Counted from the stretch's first letter, positions 41,758-50,467 are shown. The stretch: 64,000 bases of DNA from Kribbella jejuensis (GCF_006715085.1 NZ_VFMM01000001.1:2542001-2606000), one strand, 5' to 3'. Made by a program: numbers and translations. The notes: generated by a model not told the origin, from the letters alone.

Positions 41758-42390
41758 ATGACCGAAACCATCGCCGGCGTCCGGATCCCCGACAGCACGC
41801 TCGCCCGGGAGGCGACCGAGCTTCTCCGCGACGCCGCATCCCCACTGCTGTACGACCACTCGCGGCGCGTGTTCCTGTTCGGCTCGCTCCGCGGCGAGGG
41901 GCTCGCGTACGACGCGGAACTGCTGTACGTCGGCGCCCTGTTCCACGACCTCGGCCTGACCGAGCGGTACCGGCGTACCGATCAGCGCTTCGAGATCGAC
42001 GGCGCCGACGAGGCCCGCCGCTTCCTCGGTACGCACGGCATCACCGGCGAACCGGCCGACCGCGTCTGGACCGCGATCGCGCTGCACACCACGCCGGAGA
42101 TCCCTTTGCACATGGCCCCCGAGGTGGCCCTGGTCACCCGCGGCGTCGAGCTCGACGTGCTCGGCATCGGGTACGACGCGATCACTCCGGCGCAACGTGC
42201 GGCGGTCACCGCTGCTCACCCACGACCGGACTTCAAGCCGCGCATCCTCGAGGCCTTCACCGCGGGGTTGGTCGACCGCCCGGCGACGACGTTCGGCAAC
42301 GTGAAGGCCGACGTCCTCGAGCACTTCGTGCCCGGCTTCCACCACACCGACTTCGTCGACGTCATCAAGAACTCTCCGTGGCCTGAGTAG
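41758..42390 (+). CDS. HD-domain protein
   Basis: 210 aa from ATG 41758. HD phosphohydrolase-like motifs are HSRRVFLFG, ALFHDLGLTERYRR (His-Asp pair) and AIALHTTPEIP (second His). The region DFKPRILEAFTAGLVDRPATT resembles cyanamide hydratase or related DUF HD proteins, which convert small nitriles or nucleotides; the exact reaction is not known. It is divergent from the GlxA-type regulator and probably its target. Confidence 0.85.
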   Translation: MTETIAGVRIPDSTLAREATELLRDAASPLLYDHSRRVFLFGSLRGEGLAYDAELLYVGALFHDLGLTERYRRTDQRFEIDGADEARRFLGTHGITGEPADRVWTAIALHTTPEIPLHMAPEVALVTRGVELDVLGIGYDAITPAQRAAVTAAHPRPDFKPRILEAFTAGLVDRPATTFGNVKADVLEHFVPGFHHTDFVDVIKNSPWPE

Positions 42391-42433
42391 ACGCTGCTTG
42401 TCCGGGGCGGGCGGACGGGTGAGGATGTGCGGT

Positions 42434-42781
42434 ATGACTTCTGGAACGCCAGGTATCGACAGCACAGTTCCCCCGAGCGGCACCGGATGCGTCGAGTGCC
42501 TGGCCGCCGACGGCTGGTGGTTCCACCTGCGGCGTTGTGCGGAGTGCGGCCACATCGGCTGCTGTGACTCCTCCCCCGCGCAGCACGCCTCCGCGCACGC
42601 CGCGAACACCGGCCACCAGATCGTCCGCAGCTTCGAGCCGGGCGAGGACTGGTTCTGGCACTACGGCGAGTCCCAGTACTACGACGGCCCCGACCTGGCG
42701 CCGCCGATCTCCCGCCCCGAAACCCAGCCCGTCCCCGGCGGCAACGTTCCCCCCGACTGGCAGGACAAGCTGCACCGCTGA
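42434..42781 (+). CDS. UBP-type zinc-finger protein
   Basis: 115 aa from ATG 42434; ATG 42425 is in frame. A ZnF-UBP (PF02148-like) fold is shown by CVECLAADGWWFHLRRCAEC, GHIGCCDSS, HASAHAANTGHQIVRSFEPG and the following EDWFWHY. Bacterial members are short stand-alone domains of unknown function. No partner gene is clear. Confidence 0.88.
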   Translation: MTSGTPGIDSTVPPSGTGCVECLAADGWWFHLRRCAECGHIGCCDSSPAQHASAHAANTGHQIVRSFEPGEDWFWHYGESQYYDGPDLAPPISRPETQPVPGGNVPPDWQDKLHR

Positions 42782-42785
42782 CGCG

Positions 42786-43787
42786 CTACAGAACGAAGCC
42801 TGTCGGGAACGGGTCGTCCGGGTCGAGGAGGTAGTTGGCGGTGCCGGTGATCCAGGCACGGCCGGTGACCGTCGGTACGACGCCCACGTAGGGGCCGACC
42901 GTGGTCTCCTCGACGAGCCGCCCGGTGAAGCGGGTGCCGATGAAGGACTCGTTGACGAAGTCGGTGTCGAGGGCGAGCTCGCCACGGGCGTGCAGTTGCG
43001 CCATCCGGGCCGACGTGCCGGTGCCGCAGGGCGAGCGGTCGAACCAGCCGGGGTGGATCGCCATCGCGTTGCGTGAGTGGGCGCCGTCCTCGCCCGGAGC
43101 GGTGAACTGCACGTGCTTGCAGCCGTTGATCCCCGGATCGAGCGGGTGCACCGGACGATCGGTGGCGTTGATCGCGTCCATGATGTCCAGGCCGGCCTTC
43201 AGGATGCGGTCCTTCTCCGCCCGGTCGAACGGGATGCCGAGCTGCTCCAGCGGCAGGATCGCGTAGAAGTTGCCGCCGTAGGCCATGTCGTACGTGACCT
43301 TGCCGAGCCCGGGCACGTCGACCGAGGCGTCCAGCGCATGCGAGTACGACGGGATGTTCCGCAGCGTCACCCGCTCCGCCCGTCCGTTGCTCACGGCAAC
43401 ATCCACGACCACGAGCCCGGCCGGTGTGTCCAGCCGGACCTTCGTCTGTGGCTCCGTCACCTCGACCATGCCGGACTCGACCAGCACCGTGGCGACGCCG
43501 ATCGTGCCGTGACCGCACATCGGCAGGCAGCCGGAGACCTCGATGTACAGCACGCCCCAGTCCGCGTCGGAGCGGGTCGGCGGCTGCAGGATCGCGCCGC
43601 TCATCGCGGCGTGCCCGCGCGGCTCGTTGACCAGGAACAACCGCAGGTCGTCCAGGTGCTTCACGAAGTACTCACGGCGCTCGGCCATCGTCGCGCCCGG
43701 GACCACGCCGACGCCGCCGGTCACGACCCGGGTCGGCATGCCCTCGGTGTGTGAGTCGATCGCACTGATCGTCCGGACCGATCTCAT
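42786..43787 (-). CDS. 4-hydroxyproline 2-epimerase (proline racemase family)
   Basis: 333 aa from ATG 43787. Both catalytic Cys are present, Cys91 in LPMCGHGTIG and Cys254 in RSPCGTGTSA, so it is a racemase/epimerase and not a dehydratase (which has Thr or Ser at the second site). It turns trans-4-hydroxy-L-proline into cis-4-hydroxy-D-proline (LhpA/HypRE role). Last gene of the four-gene operon, overlapping the deaminase by 4 nt. Neighbours strongly favour hydroxyproline over proline. Confidence 0.92.
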   Translation of the reverse strand: MRSVRTISAIDSHTEGMPTRVVTGGVGVVPGATMAERREYFVKHLDDLRLFLVNEPRGHAAMSGAILQPPTRSDADWGVLYIEVSGCLPMCGHGTIGVATVLVESGMVEVTEPQTKVRLDTPAGLVVVDVAVSNGRAERVTLRNIPSYSHALDASVDVPGLGKVTYDMAYGGNFYAILPLEQLGIPFDRAEKDRILKAGLDIMDAINATDRPVHPLDPGINGCKHVQFTAPGEDGAHSRNAMAIHPGWFDRSPCGTGTSARMAQLHARGELALDTDFVNESFIGTRFTGRLVEETTVGPYVGVVPTVTGRAWITGTANYLLDPDDPFPTGFVL

Positions 43788-44686
43788 GCCAGCGACTCCA
43801 CTGCTTTCTTCATGTCCAGCTCCAACTGCGCGACGTGTTCGGGGACCAACGGCCCGCGCGGCGGGCGGCACGGGCCGCCGAACCGGCCGACGTAGTCCAT
43901 GCCGTACTTGATCGCCTGCACGAACTCGGTCCGCGAGTCCCACCGGAAGGCGGCGACCAGCGGCTCGTACAGCGCCCGGGCCTCTTCCAGCTTGCCTTCG
44001 AGGGCAAGGTTGTACAACCGGACCGATTCCTTCGGGAACACGTTCGGGAAGCCGGCGAACCAGCCGGTCGCGCCCATCAGCAGCGCCTCGAGCGTCAGGT
44101 CGTCGGCGCCCGCGATCACGGCCAGGTCCGGGGCCAGCTCGCGGATCTCCAGGATCCGCCGGACGTCACCGGAGAACTCCTTGACCGCGACGACGTTCTC
44201 GATCTGGGCGATCTCGCCCAGCAGGTCGGGCGTCAGGTCGACCTTGGTGTCGAGCGGGTTGTTGTAGACCATTACCGGCAGACCGGCCTTCGCGACCTCG
44301 GTGAAGTGCGCGATCACCTCGCCGCGGTTCGCCCGGTACATGGTCGGCGGCAGGCACAGGACGCCGTCCGCGCCGTCCTCGGCCGCCTTCTCCGCCCAGG
44401 CCCGCGCCTGGTGCGATCCGACCCCGTGCACGCCGACCACCACGATGCCGTCGTCGCCGACGGCCTCGATCGCGGTCCTCGCGACCGCCCGCCGCTCGTC
44501 GTCGGTGAGCGACGAGTACTCCCCGAGGGACCCGTTCGGCCCGACGCCGCGACAGCCGTTCTCGACCAGCCACCGGCAGTGCTCTGCGTACTTGTCGAGG
44601 TCCGGCCGCAACCCGGCCGGCGCCGACGCGTCCTCGGCGTACGGCAGCGCGGTCGCGACGATCACGCCTTCGAGTTTCTCGCTCAT
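43784..44686 (-). CDS. DHDPS-family 1-pyrroline-4-hydroxy-2-carboxylate deaminase-like
   Basis: 300 aa from ATG 44686 (AGGAGG before it). The DapA/NanA TIM-barrel has GPNGSLGEYSSL, Tyr141 in VMVYNNP and the Schiff-base Lys169 in NVVAVKEFSGD. Context between an epimerase and a D-amino-acid-type dehydrogenase identifies it as the LhpC-type deaminase giving alpha-ketoglutarate semialdehyde. The family alone would also allow other aldolases. It overlaps both neighbours by 4 nt. Confidence 0.88.
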   Translation of the reverse strand: MSEKLEGVIVATALPYAEDASAPAGLRPDLDKYAEHCRWLVENGCRGVGPNGSLGEYSSLTDDERRAVARTAIEAVGDDGIVVVGVHGVGSHQARAWAEKAAEDGADGVLCLPPTMYRANRGEVIAHFTEVAKAGLPVMVYNNPLDTKVDLTPDLLGEIAQIENVVAVKEFSGDVRRILEIRELAPDLAVIAGADDLTLEALLMGATGWFAGFPNVFPKESVRLYNLALEGKLEEARALYEPLVAAFRWDSRTEFVQAIKYGMDYVGRFGGPCRPPRGPLVPEHVAQLELDMKKAVESLA

Positions 44687-46569
44687 GGTTGTTCCTCCTG
44701 CGCTCTGGCCAGATCCCGCAGCCTCACGGGTACGGCGATCGGTCGTTTCATGCTTGGCTTCGGTACTGCGCCGGGCTCGGCCAGCAGGGCGGCGACGTTG
44801 CGCGAACACACCCGCCCCTGACACATCCCCAGCCCGGCGCGACTGCTGAGCTTCATTGCCCGGCCGTCGTCCAGACCGCGATCCGCGGCGGCGTCCTCGA
44901 GGTCGCCGCGGCTGACTTCTTCGCAACGGCAGACCAGCGTCTCCGCCGTACTCCAGCTCTTCCACCCGTCCCGCACCGGATACGCGCGAGCAAGAACTTC
45001 GGCCAGCCGCTGCCCCTTGACCACAGCACTCCGGGCTTCCACCAGCCGTCGCCCTTGGACCACAGCGCTCCGGACAACGGCGAGCCAATGGCCTTTGGGC
45101 ACCGCGCTTCGGGCTTCTACGTTCGGCGTCGTCCCCAGGGCGTGGTGCGCGGCGGCGGCGCCGGCCACTTCGCCTTCGGCAGTTGACGGAGCGGCTCCGG
45201 CGACACCGGTCAGCTCACCGGCGGCGAAGACCCCTGGAGTGCTCGTCTGCTGGTCGGCGTCGACCGTCACCGCGGGGCCGCCGTCGGGGGCGGTCCCCAG
45301 TTCACAACCGGCAGCGACAGCGAGTTCCAGGTTGGCGGTGAAGCCGAAGCCGAGGCAGACGGCGTCGACCTCGAGCCGACGCTCGGTGCCGGGCACCCGA
45401 CGCCAGGTCGCGTCCAGCCGGGCGATGGTGACGGCCTCGACGTGGTCGGTGCCGTGGGCAGCGACGACGGTCCAGCCGTGTCGCAGCGGTATCCGGTGCC
45501 GGGCCAGCACAGCGCCGTACCCGGCGGCTTCCCGAAGTTTGTCGATGGCAACTGTCGGGTCGGCCGACCAGCCCTTGCGGACGGTCACGAGCGAGTTGGC
45601 CTCGAGCAGTGCGACGACCTGTGCACCCACTCCGACGAGGGACTCGGCGACAGGCAACAGGAACGGGCCCGTGCCCGCGACCAGGACGCGGCGACCGACC
45701 GAGATCCGCTGCCCTTTGGCCAGCGCCTGCGCGGCACCGGCGGTGTAGACGCCGGGCAGGTCCCATCCGGGGAACGGCAGCACCCGGTCGTACGCGCCGG
45801 TCGCCAGCACCACGGCCTTGGCGTCGATCGGGAACGGCGTACGACCTGCCGCATCGGCGGGACCGCGCTGTGCCCAGACACGCAGCCCCTCGATCGCCCA
45901 CACAGAGGTCTCGGTCAGGTGGGTGATCCGTGGCGAGGCCGCGATCCGGTCTCGCTGCGCCGCGAAACTCTTCCAGCCATGCTGCAACCGATCGGGGCGC
46001 CTCGCCGCGAACTCGACCGGCAACTGCCGGTTGAACTGCCCACCAACGGCTCGCCCGTTGTCCACCAACAGCACGTCGGCCCCAGCCTCCGCAGCCGCGA
46101 TCGCCGCCGCCATCCCGGCCGGCCCACCCCCAACCACGACCACATCCACAGTCCTGACAGCAACTGCCGCGCCGCCGCCCCCCACCACACCACCGGCCTT
46201 CCGGGACCCTGGCGCCTCCACGCGGGGCACTTCCTCGCGGGGGGCTTCAGTTGTTGCTGGGAGGACGGCGCCCTGCTGGCTGGTGATGACGTCGTCGGGT
46301 TCGACTGTTCGCTGGCAGGCTCGCGTGTCGGGCAGGCCGTTCACCGTGACGAGGCAGTCGTAGCAGGCCCCGATACCGCAGAAGGTGCCGCGCGGGCGCC
46401 CGTTGACCCGCGTCGTACGCCACGTGTCGCGACCGTTCGCGAGTAGCACGGCGGCGACTGTCTGACCGGCTTGCGCCGTGATCGGTTGACCGTCGACCGT
46501 GACCGGCACGGTCGGCGGCTGCTCGACGTCGGCCGGGTCGCCCGCACGCGGGCGCTGGTACGCGCTCAT
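44683..46569 (-). CDS. Fused [2Fe-2S]-FAD-BFD oxidoreductase, D-hydroxyproline dehydrogenase alpha/gamma fusion
   Basis: 628 aa from ATG 46569. Residues 20-95 form a SoxG/HcnA-like [2Fe-2S] domain with Cys64, Cys69, Cys72 and Cys85 (CGIGACYDC). An FAD/NAD pyridine-nucleotide-disulfide-type domain follows (GGGPAGMAAAI at about 140). The C-terminal BFD-like [2Fe-2S] part has CRCEEVSRGDLEDA and GMCQGRVCS. In other bacteria the small iron-sulfur and large subunits are separate genes (LhpF and LhpE); here they are one chain. Three 13-residue repeats lie at about 486-525. It works with the DAO-type subunit at 46566. Confidence 0.9.
   Translation of the reverse strand: MSAYQRPRAGDPADVEQPPTVPVTVDGQPITAQAGQTVAAVLLANGRDTWRTTRVNGRPRGTFCGIGACYDCLVTVNGLPDTRACQRTVEPDDVITSQQGAVLPATTEAPREEVPRVEAPGSRKAGGVVGGGGAAVAVRTVDVVVVGGGPAGMAAAIAAAEAGADVLLVDNGRAVGGQFNRQLPVEFAARRPDRLQHGWKSFAAQRDRIAASPRITHLTETSVWAIEGLRVWAQRGPADAAGRTPFPIDAKAVVLATGAYDRVLPFPGWDLPGVYTAGAAQALAKGQRISVGRRVLVAGTGPFLLPVAESLVGVGAQVVALLEANSLVTVRKGWSADPTVAIDKLREAAGYGAVLARHRIPLRHGWTVVAAHGTDHVEAVTIARLDATWRRVPGTERRLEVDAVCLGFGFTANLELAVAAGCELGTAPDGGPAVTVDADQQTSTPGVFAAGELTGVAGAAPSTAEGEVAGAAAAHHALGTTPNVEARSAVPKGHWLAVVRSAVVQGRRLVEARSAVVKGQRLAEVLARAYPVRDGWKSWSTAETLVCRCEEVSRGDLEDAAADRGLDDGRAMKLSSRAGLGMCQGRVCSRNVAALLAEPGAVPKPSMKRPIAVPVRLRDLARAQEEQP
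44997..45113 (-). repeat. Three tandem 39-bp repeats within the fused dehydrogenase gene
   Basis: Units at 44997-45035, 45036-45074 and 45075-45113 encode variations of a 13-residue unit (VEARSAVVKGQRL), in frame with no stop. The first two units are closely alike and the third has drifted. They sit between the FAD domain and the BFD-like domain, a linker position. Confidence 0.85.
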
Positions 46570-47726
46570 GCGGCGATCACCGCCGGACGATCGACCCGGA
46601 ACGGCGCCGGATCGAGATGCGGCGCCAGCCCGAGGAACTGCTCCGTGATCAAGCGCCCGGTCGCCGGTGCCAGCCCGATACCGGCGCCCTCGTGACCGGT
46701 CGCGTGCCACAAGCCCAGCACGCGCGGATCCGGACCGATCACCGGCAGATGATCCGGCGCATACGGACGGAAGCCGCCGTACGCACGCATCACCGGGACG
46801 TCGCCCAGGAACGGGAACAGCCCGACCGCCTTCCGCGCCAACTCCTGCAGCACGCGCACCTTCACCGTTTCGTCGAAGCCGATCCGCTCCCGGCTCGACC
46901 CGATCAGCACGGTCCCGCCGCGCGTCGACTCGACCACCGTCGACGTCTGCAACTCGGCATCGCCACTGCCCACAGCGCCGACGTAGTCAGCGTCGTACAC
47001 CTTGTGCCGAACGCACTCCGGCAGCGGCGCGGTCACCAGGATCATCCCGCGTCGTGGCAGCACCTCGATCCGCGCACCGGCGGCCGCGCTGAACGCACCG
47101 GCCCACGGACCGCACGCATTCAGCACCGCACCACAAGCGATGTCACCGTCGGAGGTGTCCACTCCGACCACCCGGCCGCGTGACTGCCGGACCCCGAGCG
47201 CGGCGACCCCCGATCGCACCTCGCCGCCGCGCTCGCGGACCGCCGCCAGCAACGCGGTCGCGGCCAGCACCGGCTGCACCTGCGCGTCGTCCGGGTAGTG
47301 CACGCCGATCGTCACCCGTGGCGTGAGCAGCGGCTCGAGCTCGAACACCTGCGCGGGACTGATCACCCGGGCATCAACGCCGGCCTCGCGCTGTTTCGCG
47401 GCGAAGGCGGTCAACGGCTCCGGATCGCCCGTCGCCACCACGACGCCGCCCTTCGCCTCCCACTCCACGTCCGCGAGCCGCTCAGGCAGTCGCCCGCGCA
47501 CCACGTCCCACTCCGCGCGGGACGCGACCGCGAGCTCCAGCTCGGGACCCGGCTCCTTGTCCGAGACGAGCACGTTGCCCTCACCGGACGCGGTCGTCCC
47601 CGCGGCAGGGCCGTCGCGGTCGATGACCAGCACCCGCACCCCGGCCGCCGACAGAGCCTCGGCACACGCGGCCCCGACCATGCCCGCGCCGACCACCACC
47701 ACATCGGGTGTCGCGGACCGGTGCAT
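46566..47726 (-). CDS. FAD-dependent oxidoreductase, D-hydroxyproline dehydrogenase beta subunit (DAO family)
   Basis: 386 aa. A DAO/glycine-oxidase fold starts with VVVVGAGMVGAACAEALSAA (dinucleotide loop at 9-28) and has AYGGFRPYAPDHLPVIGPD and HATGHEGAGIGLAPATGRL at the FAD C-terminal end. It oxidises cis-4-hydroxy-D-proline to pyrroline-hydroxycarboxylate, passing electrons to the fused partner. First gene of the operon, with an inverted repeat 21 bp upstream. Confidence 0.9.
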   Translation of the reverse strand: MHRSATPDVVVVGAGMVGAACAEALSAAGVRVLVIDRDGPAAGTTASGEGNVLVSDKEPGPELELAVASRAEWDVVRGRLPERLADVEWEAKGGVVVATGDPEPLTAFAAKQREAGVDARVISPAQVFELEPLLTPRVTIGVHYPDDAQVQPVLAATALLAAVRERGGEVRSGVAALGVRQSRGRVVGVDTSDGDIACGAVLNACGPWAGAFSAAAGARIEVLPRRGMILVTAPLPECVRHKVYDADYVGAVGSGDAELQTSTVVESTRGGTVLIGSSRERIGFDETVKVRVLQELARKAVGLFPFLGDVPVMRAYGGFRPYAPDHLPVIGPDPRVLGLWHATGHEGAGIGLAPATGRLITEQFLGLAPHLDPAPFRVDRPAVIAA

Positions 47727-47746
47727 GACGGCCTCCTCGAGCAGGA

Positions 47747-47764
47747 CGTTCGCTAAAATGAACG
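47747..47764. promoter_or_regulatory. Inverted repeat upstream of hydroxyproline operon
   Basis: CGTTCGCTAAAATGAACG has arms CGTTC/GAACG with an 8-bp spacer, 21 bp before the DAO-type start. It is the best operator candidate in the 111-bp gap. The regulator may be the XRE-cupin protein encoded just upstream. Confidence 0.45.
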
Positions 47765-47837
47765 ACTCCGAGATTACGCGTGCCCCCGACCACCGGTCAA
47801 TGAACCCAACCGGACCTCTCCCGGACCTTTTCCTGCC

Positions 47838-48422
47838 CTACCCCTGCAGATGCGGCCCGCCGGCCGCCGCCGGATACACGTCCGGCGGGTACTCGAGCAG
47901 CAACACGGACCGCACCGGCCCGTCCACGGCCTCGTACGCATGCGGTCCCGCCGCCCGGAACGCCAGGTAGTCACCCGGCCCCAGCTCCGCGTTCTGCCCA
48001 TGAGCGTTGATGCGCAGGCACCCGGACAGGACGATGTGGTGCTCGGTGCCCGGGTGGCCGTCGGACTGCTGGACCGCGTCCGGCCGGATCTCCTGGTTGT
48101 AGATCTCGAACAGCCCACCCGGGTGTTCGAGCCGCCGGAGCATCCGCAGATCGATCGCGTCACCGGACAGCACGTCGACGTCCGCGGACCGGACCAGCAC
48201 CACGCCGGAGGCCGGCGACTCGGCCAGCAGCGCGGACACCGGGATCCCGAGAGCGTTCGACAAACTGAACACTGTTTCGATCGTCGGGTTCCCCGCGCCG
48301 GACTCCAGCTGGGACAGGGTGCCCTTCGCGATCCCGGACCGCCGGGCCAGCTCGGACAGCGAGATGCCCTGCTCGTCCCGCCGCGCCCGCAGGTTCGTCC
48401 CGAGCAGCTTCCCCGCACCCAT
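47838..48422 (-). CDS. XRE-cupin transcriptional regulator
   Basis: 194 aa from ATG 48422; the frame extends 7 codons further. The HTH (ISLSELARRSGIAKGTLSQL ... NPTIETVFSLSNALGIPVS) is at about residues 15-70. A C-terminal cupin sensor follows (GTEHHIVLSGCLRINAHGQ, GDYLAFRAAGPHAYEA). Such proteins often control amino-acid or polyamine catabolism. It precedes the hydroxyproline operon in the same direction with a 111-bp gap, and follows the SDR gene by 27 bp. Confidence 0.9.
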   Translation of the reverse strand: MGAGKLLGTNLRARRDEQGISLSELARRSGIAKGTLSQLESGAGNPTIETVFSLSNALGIPVSALLAESPASGVVLVRSADVDVLSGDAIDLRMLRRLEHPGGLFEIYNQEIRPDAVQQSDGHPGTEHHIVLSGCLRINAHGQNAELGPGDYLAFRAAGPHAYEAVDGPVRSVLLLEYPPDVYPAAAGGPHLQG

Positions 48423-48449
48423 CGCCGTCACACCGGGGAGCATGCCACA

Positions 48450-49502
48450 TCAGGGAATGACGCGCCGCCGACGGAGCTCGGCGAAGATCCGGTAGAACAT
48501 CTGCTCGGTGTCGACGTACTCGTGGAAGCCGGCCCGGCGCGACTTCGAGGCGTCGGCGAAGAAGTCGTAGTCCCACCCGAACACGAAGTCGGCGAACGGC
48601 CACGACGACACCTCGGCGAACGACGTGGCCGCCAGGTCGTGGGTCGCCTGGAGCTGCTTCCACACCGGCTCCTTGTCCGCCATCACGTCCTGCAGCGACA
48701 GCTGCAGCGGCGGCGCCACGTCCAGCCCGAACCAGGCACCGAGCTTCGGCCACAGCTCGCTCCACCGGAACAGGTCGCCGTTCGTGATGTTGAACGCCTG
48801 GTTCGCCGCAGCCGGCGCGGTCGCCGCCCATACCGTTGCCTTGGCCAACAATCCGGCGTCGGTGAGCTCCAGCAACGAGTGATACGCACCGGGCTTGCCC
48901 GGGAACCGCAGCGGTACGCCGAGTTCCTTCGACAGCGAGGCGTAGACGGCGATCGCGACCGCGAGGTTCATCGGGTTGCCGAGGGCCGAACCGCCAACCA
49001 CAGAAGGGCGCAGCGCCGACCACGTCCACGCCTTGCCCTGCTGGCGTTCCTCCAGGAAGCGCTGCTGGTCGACGTTGAACTCCGGCGGCAGATGCGGCGG
49101 ATCGTCCTCGCGGGCCGGCGTCTTGAACGGGCCGAGATGCGCGCCGTACACCTTGTAACCCTGCATCAGGCTCACGTGCCGCAGGCCCCGCGCGACCGGC
49201 TCGATCGCGTCGACGACGTTCACCAGCATCGCCAGGTTCGGCGGTACCAGTTCGGCCCAGGTCGGACGGTCCTGGTAGGCGACGTAGAACACATGCGTCA
49301 CCTCGCTCAGCGCGGACAGCTTGGCGCGGGTGTCGTCCGGGTCGAGCAGATCCACCGCGACGTGCCGGATCCGGCCCGGTACGTCGGTACCGCCGCGCCG
49401 CGACAGACCGATCACCCGCCAACCCGGCAGCGACGCCAGATGCTCAACCAGATTCGTCCCGATCACTCCGCGGGCACCGACCACCAAGGCAACGTTCTCC
49501 AT
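48450..49502 (-). CDS. SDR-family oxidoreductase, PRISE/progesterone 5-beta-reductase-like
   Basis: 350 aa from ATG 49502. An extended-SDR Rossmann start is seen (NVALVVGARGVIGTNLVEHL), then FYVAYQDRP and MQGYKVYGAHLG, a YKVYG segment that holds the catalytic Tyr-Lys of PRISE enzymes, and a late domain with FGWDYDFFADASKSRRAGFHEYVDTEQMF. These reduce enones; substrate unknown. It is divergent from a LysR gene with a palindrome at that gene's start and is the likely LysR target. Confidence 0.87.
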   Translation of the reverse strand: MENVALVVGARGVIGTNLVEHLASLPGWRVIGLSRRGGTDVPGRIRHVAVDLLDPDDTRAKLSALSEVTHVFYVAYQDRPTWAELVPPNLAMLVNVVDAIEPVARGLRHVSLMQGYKVYGAHLGPFKTPAREDDPPHLPPEFNVDQQRFLEERQQGKAWTWSALRPSVVGGSALGNPMNLAVAIAVYASLSKELGVPLRFPGKPGAYHSLLELTDAGLLAKATVWAATAPAAANQAFNITNGDLFRWSELWPKLGAWFGLDVAPPLQLSLQDVMADKEPVWKQLQATHDLAATSFAEVSSWPFADFVFGWDYDFFADASKSRRAGFHEYVDTEQMFYRIFAELRRRRVIP

Positions 49503-49558
49503 GCCCGACAGCCTTGCTGACCTGCGCAGATAAAACCAACGCATTCTCCTTAGCGAAC

Positions 49559-49577
49559 CCATAAACTCGGTTTATGG
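49559..49577. promoter_or_regulatory. 19-bp palindrome with LysR T-N11-A core, over lysR start
   Basis: CCATAAACTCGGTTTATGG has perfect 7-bp arms and a 5-bp spacer. T49562 and A49574 give T-N11-A. The right arm contains the LysR ATG (49574-49576), so binding or hairpin folding would limit its own expression. Confidence 0.7.
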
Positions 49578-50467
49578 CAACGCTCAGGCAACTGGAGTAC
49601 TTCGTCACCGTGGTCGGCGAAGGTTCGTTCACGAAGGCCGCGGACCTGCTGCACGTCACCCAGCCGGCGCTCTCCCACCAGATCCGTGCGCTCGAACGTT
49701 CCGCCGGCGGACCGCTGCTCGAGCGGCTCCCGCGTACTGTCCGGCTCACCCCGACCGGACGCGCGATGCTGCCACATGCCCGCGCGACGCTGGCCGACGC
49801 AGAGCGTGCACAATGCGCCGCACGGCAGGCCGCCGGCCTCGAGGTCGGCGAGCTCCAGATCGCGACGCTCTACTCGATCACCCTGGGCGTACTGCCCGCA
49901 GCCTTGCGCCAGTGGCGGCAGACCCGTCCGAACGTCGGCATCCGCCTCTTCGAGCACCGCCATACCGACGAGCTCGTCGACGCCATGCACGCCGGACAGG
50001 CCGACCTTGCCGTCGGCCCGGAGCCTGAGAACTGGCCCGGCTTCACCCGCGTACTAGGCATTGAGGAGCTCGTCGTGGTGGTCGCGGCCGACGACCCTGC
50101 CGCCACAGGCGACACCGTGAACCTCTACGACCTCAAGGAGCGGTCGTGGGTGCACTACGCACCAGACCACGGGCTGGCAGACGTTCTCGACAACGCCTGC
50201 GCACAAGCAGGGTTCGAGCCACGCATCGCCGTACGCACGGAGCAAACGGCGGCAGCGCCCGCGCTCGCCGCGGCAGGCCTCGGTCCCGCCCTGGTACCGG
50301 ACAACATCCTGCCGAAGGACTTCGACGGCCACGTACTACACCCGGAACCACCCGTGTGCCGCACGCTCACGGCGTACACCCGTAGCGCCCCTGACCCGCT
50401 GGCGGCCGCGTTCATGGACGTGCTGTTTCAGTCGGCAGGACTGCGGGCACGCGGAGGTGATGGCTAA
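49574..50467 (+). CDS. LysR family transcriptional regulator
   Basis: 297 aa. The N-terminal winged HTH has MATLRQLEYFVTVVGEGSFT and KAADLLHVTQPALSHQIRAL. A PBP2-like effector domain runs at about 90-290. It is divergent from the SDR gene, and the palindrome at its start codon suggests autorepression. Its end overlaps the cation-efflux gene by 11 bp. Confidence 0.93.
   Translation: MATLRQLEYFVTVVGEGSFTKAADLLHVTQPALSHQIRALERSAGGPLLERLPRTVRLTPTGRAMLPHARATLADAERAQCAARQAAGLEVGELQIATLYSITLGVLPAALRQWRQTRPNVGIRLFEHRHTDELVDAMHAGQADLAVGPEPENWPGFTRVLGIEELVVVVAADDPAATGDTVNLYDLKERSWVHYAPDHGLADVLDNACAQAGFEPRIAVRTEQTAAAPALAAAGLGPALVPDNILPKDFDGHVLHPEPPVCRTLTAYTRSAPDPLAAAFMDVLFQSAGLRARGGDG

Noticed and set aside
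47850..49520. 556-codon plus-strand frame
   Set aside because: Antisense to XRE-cupin and SDR genes, both with clear families.
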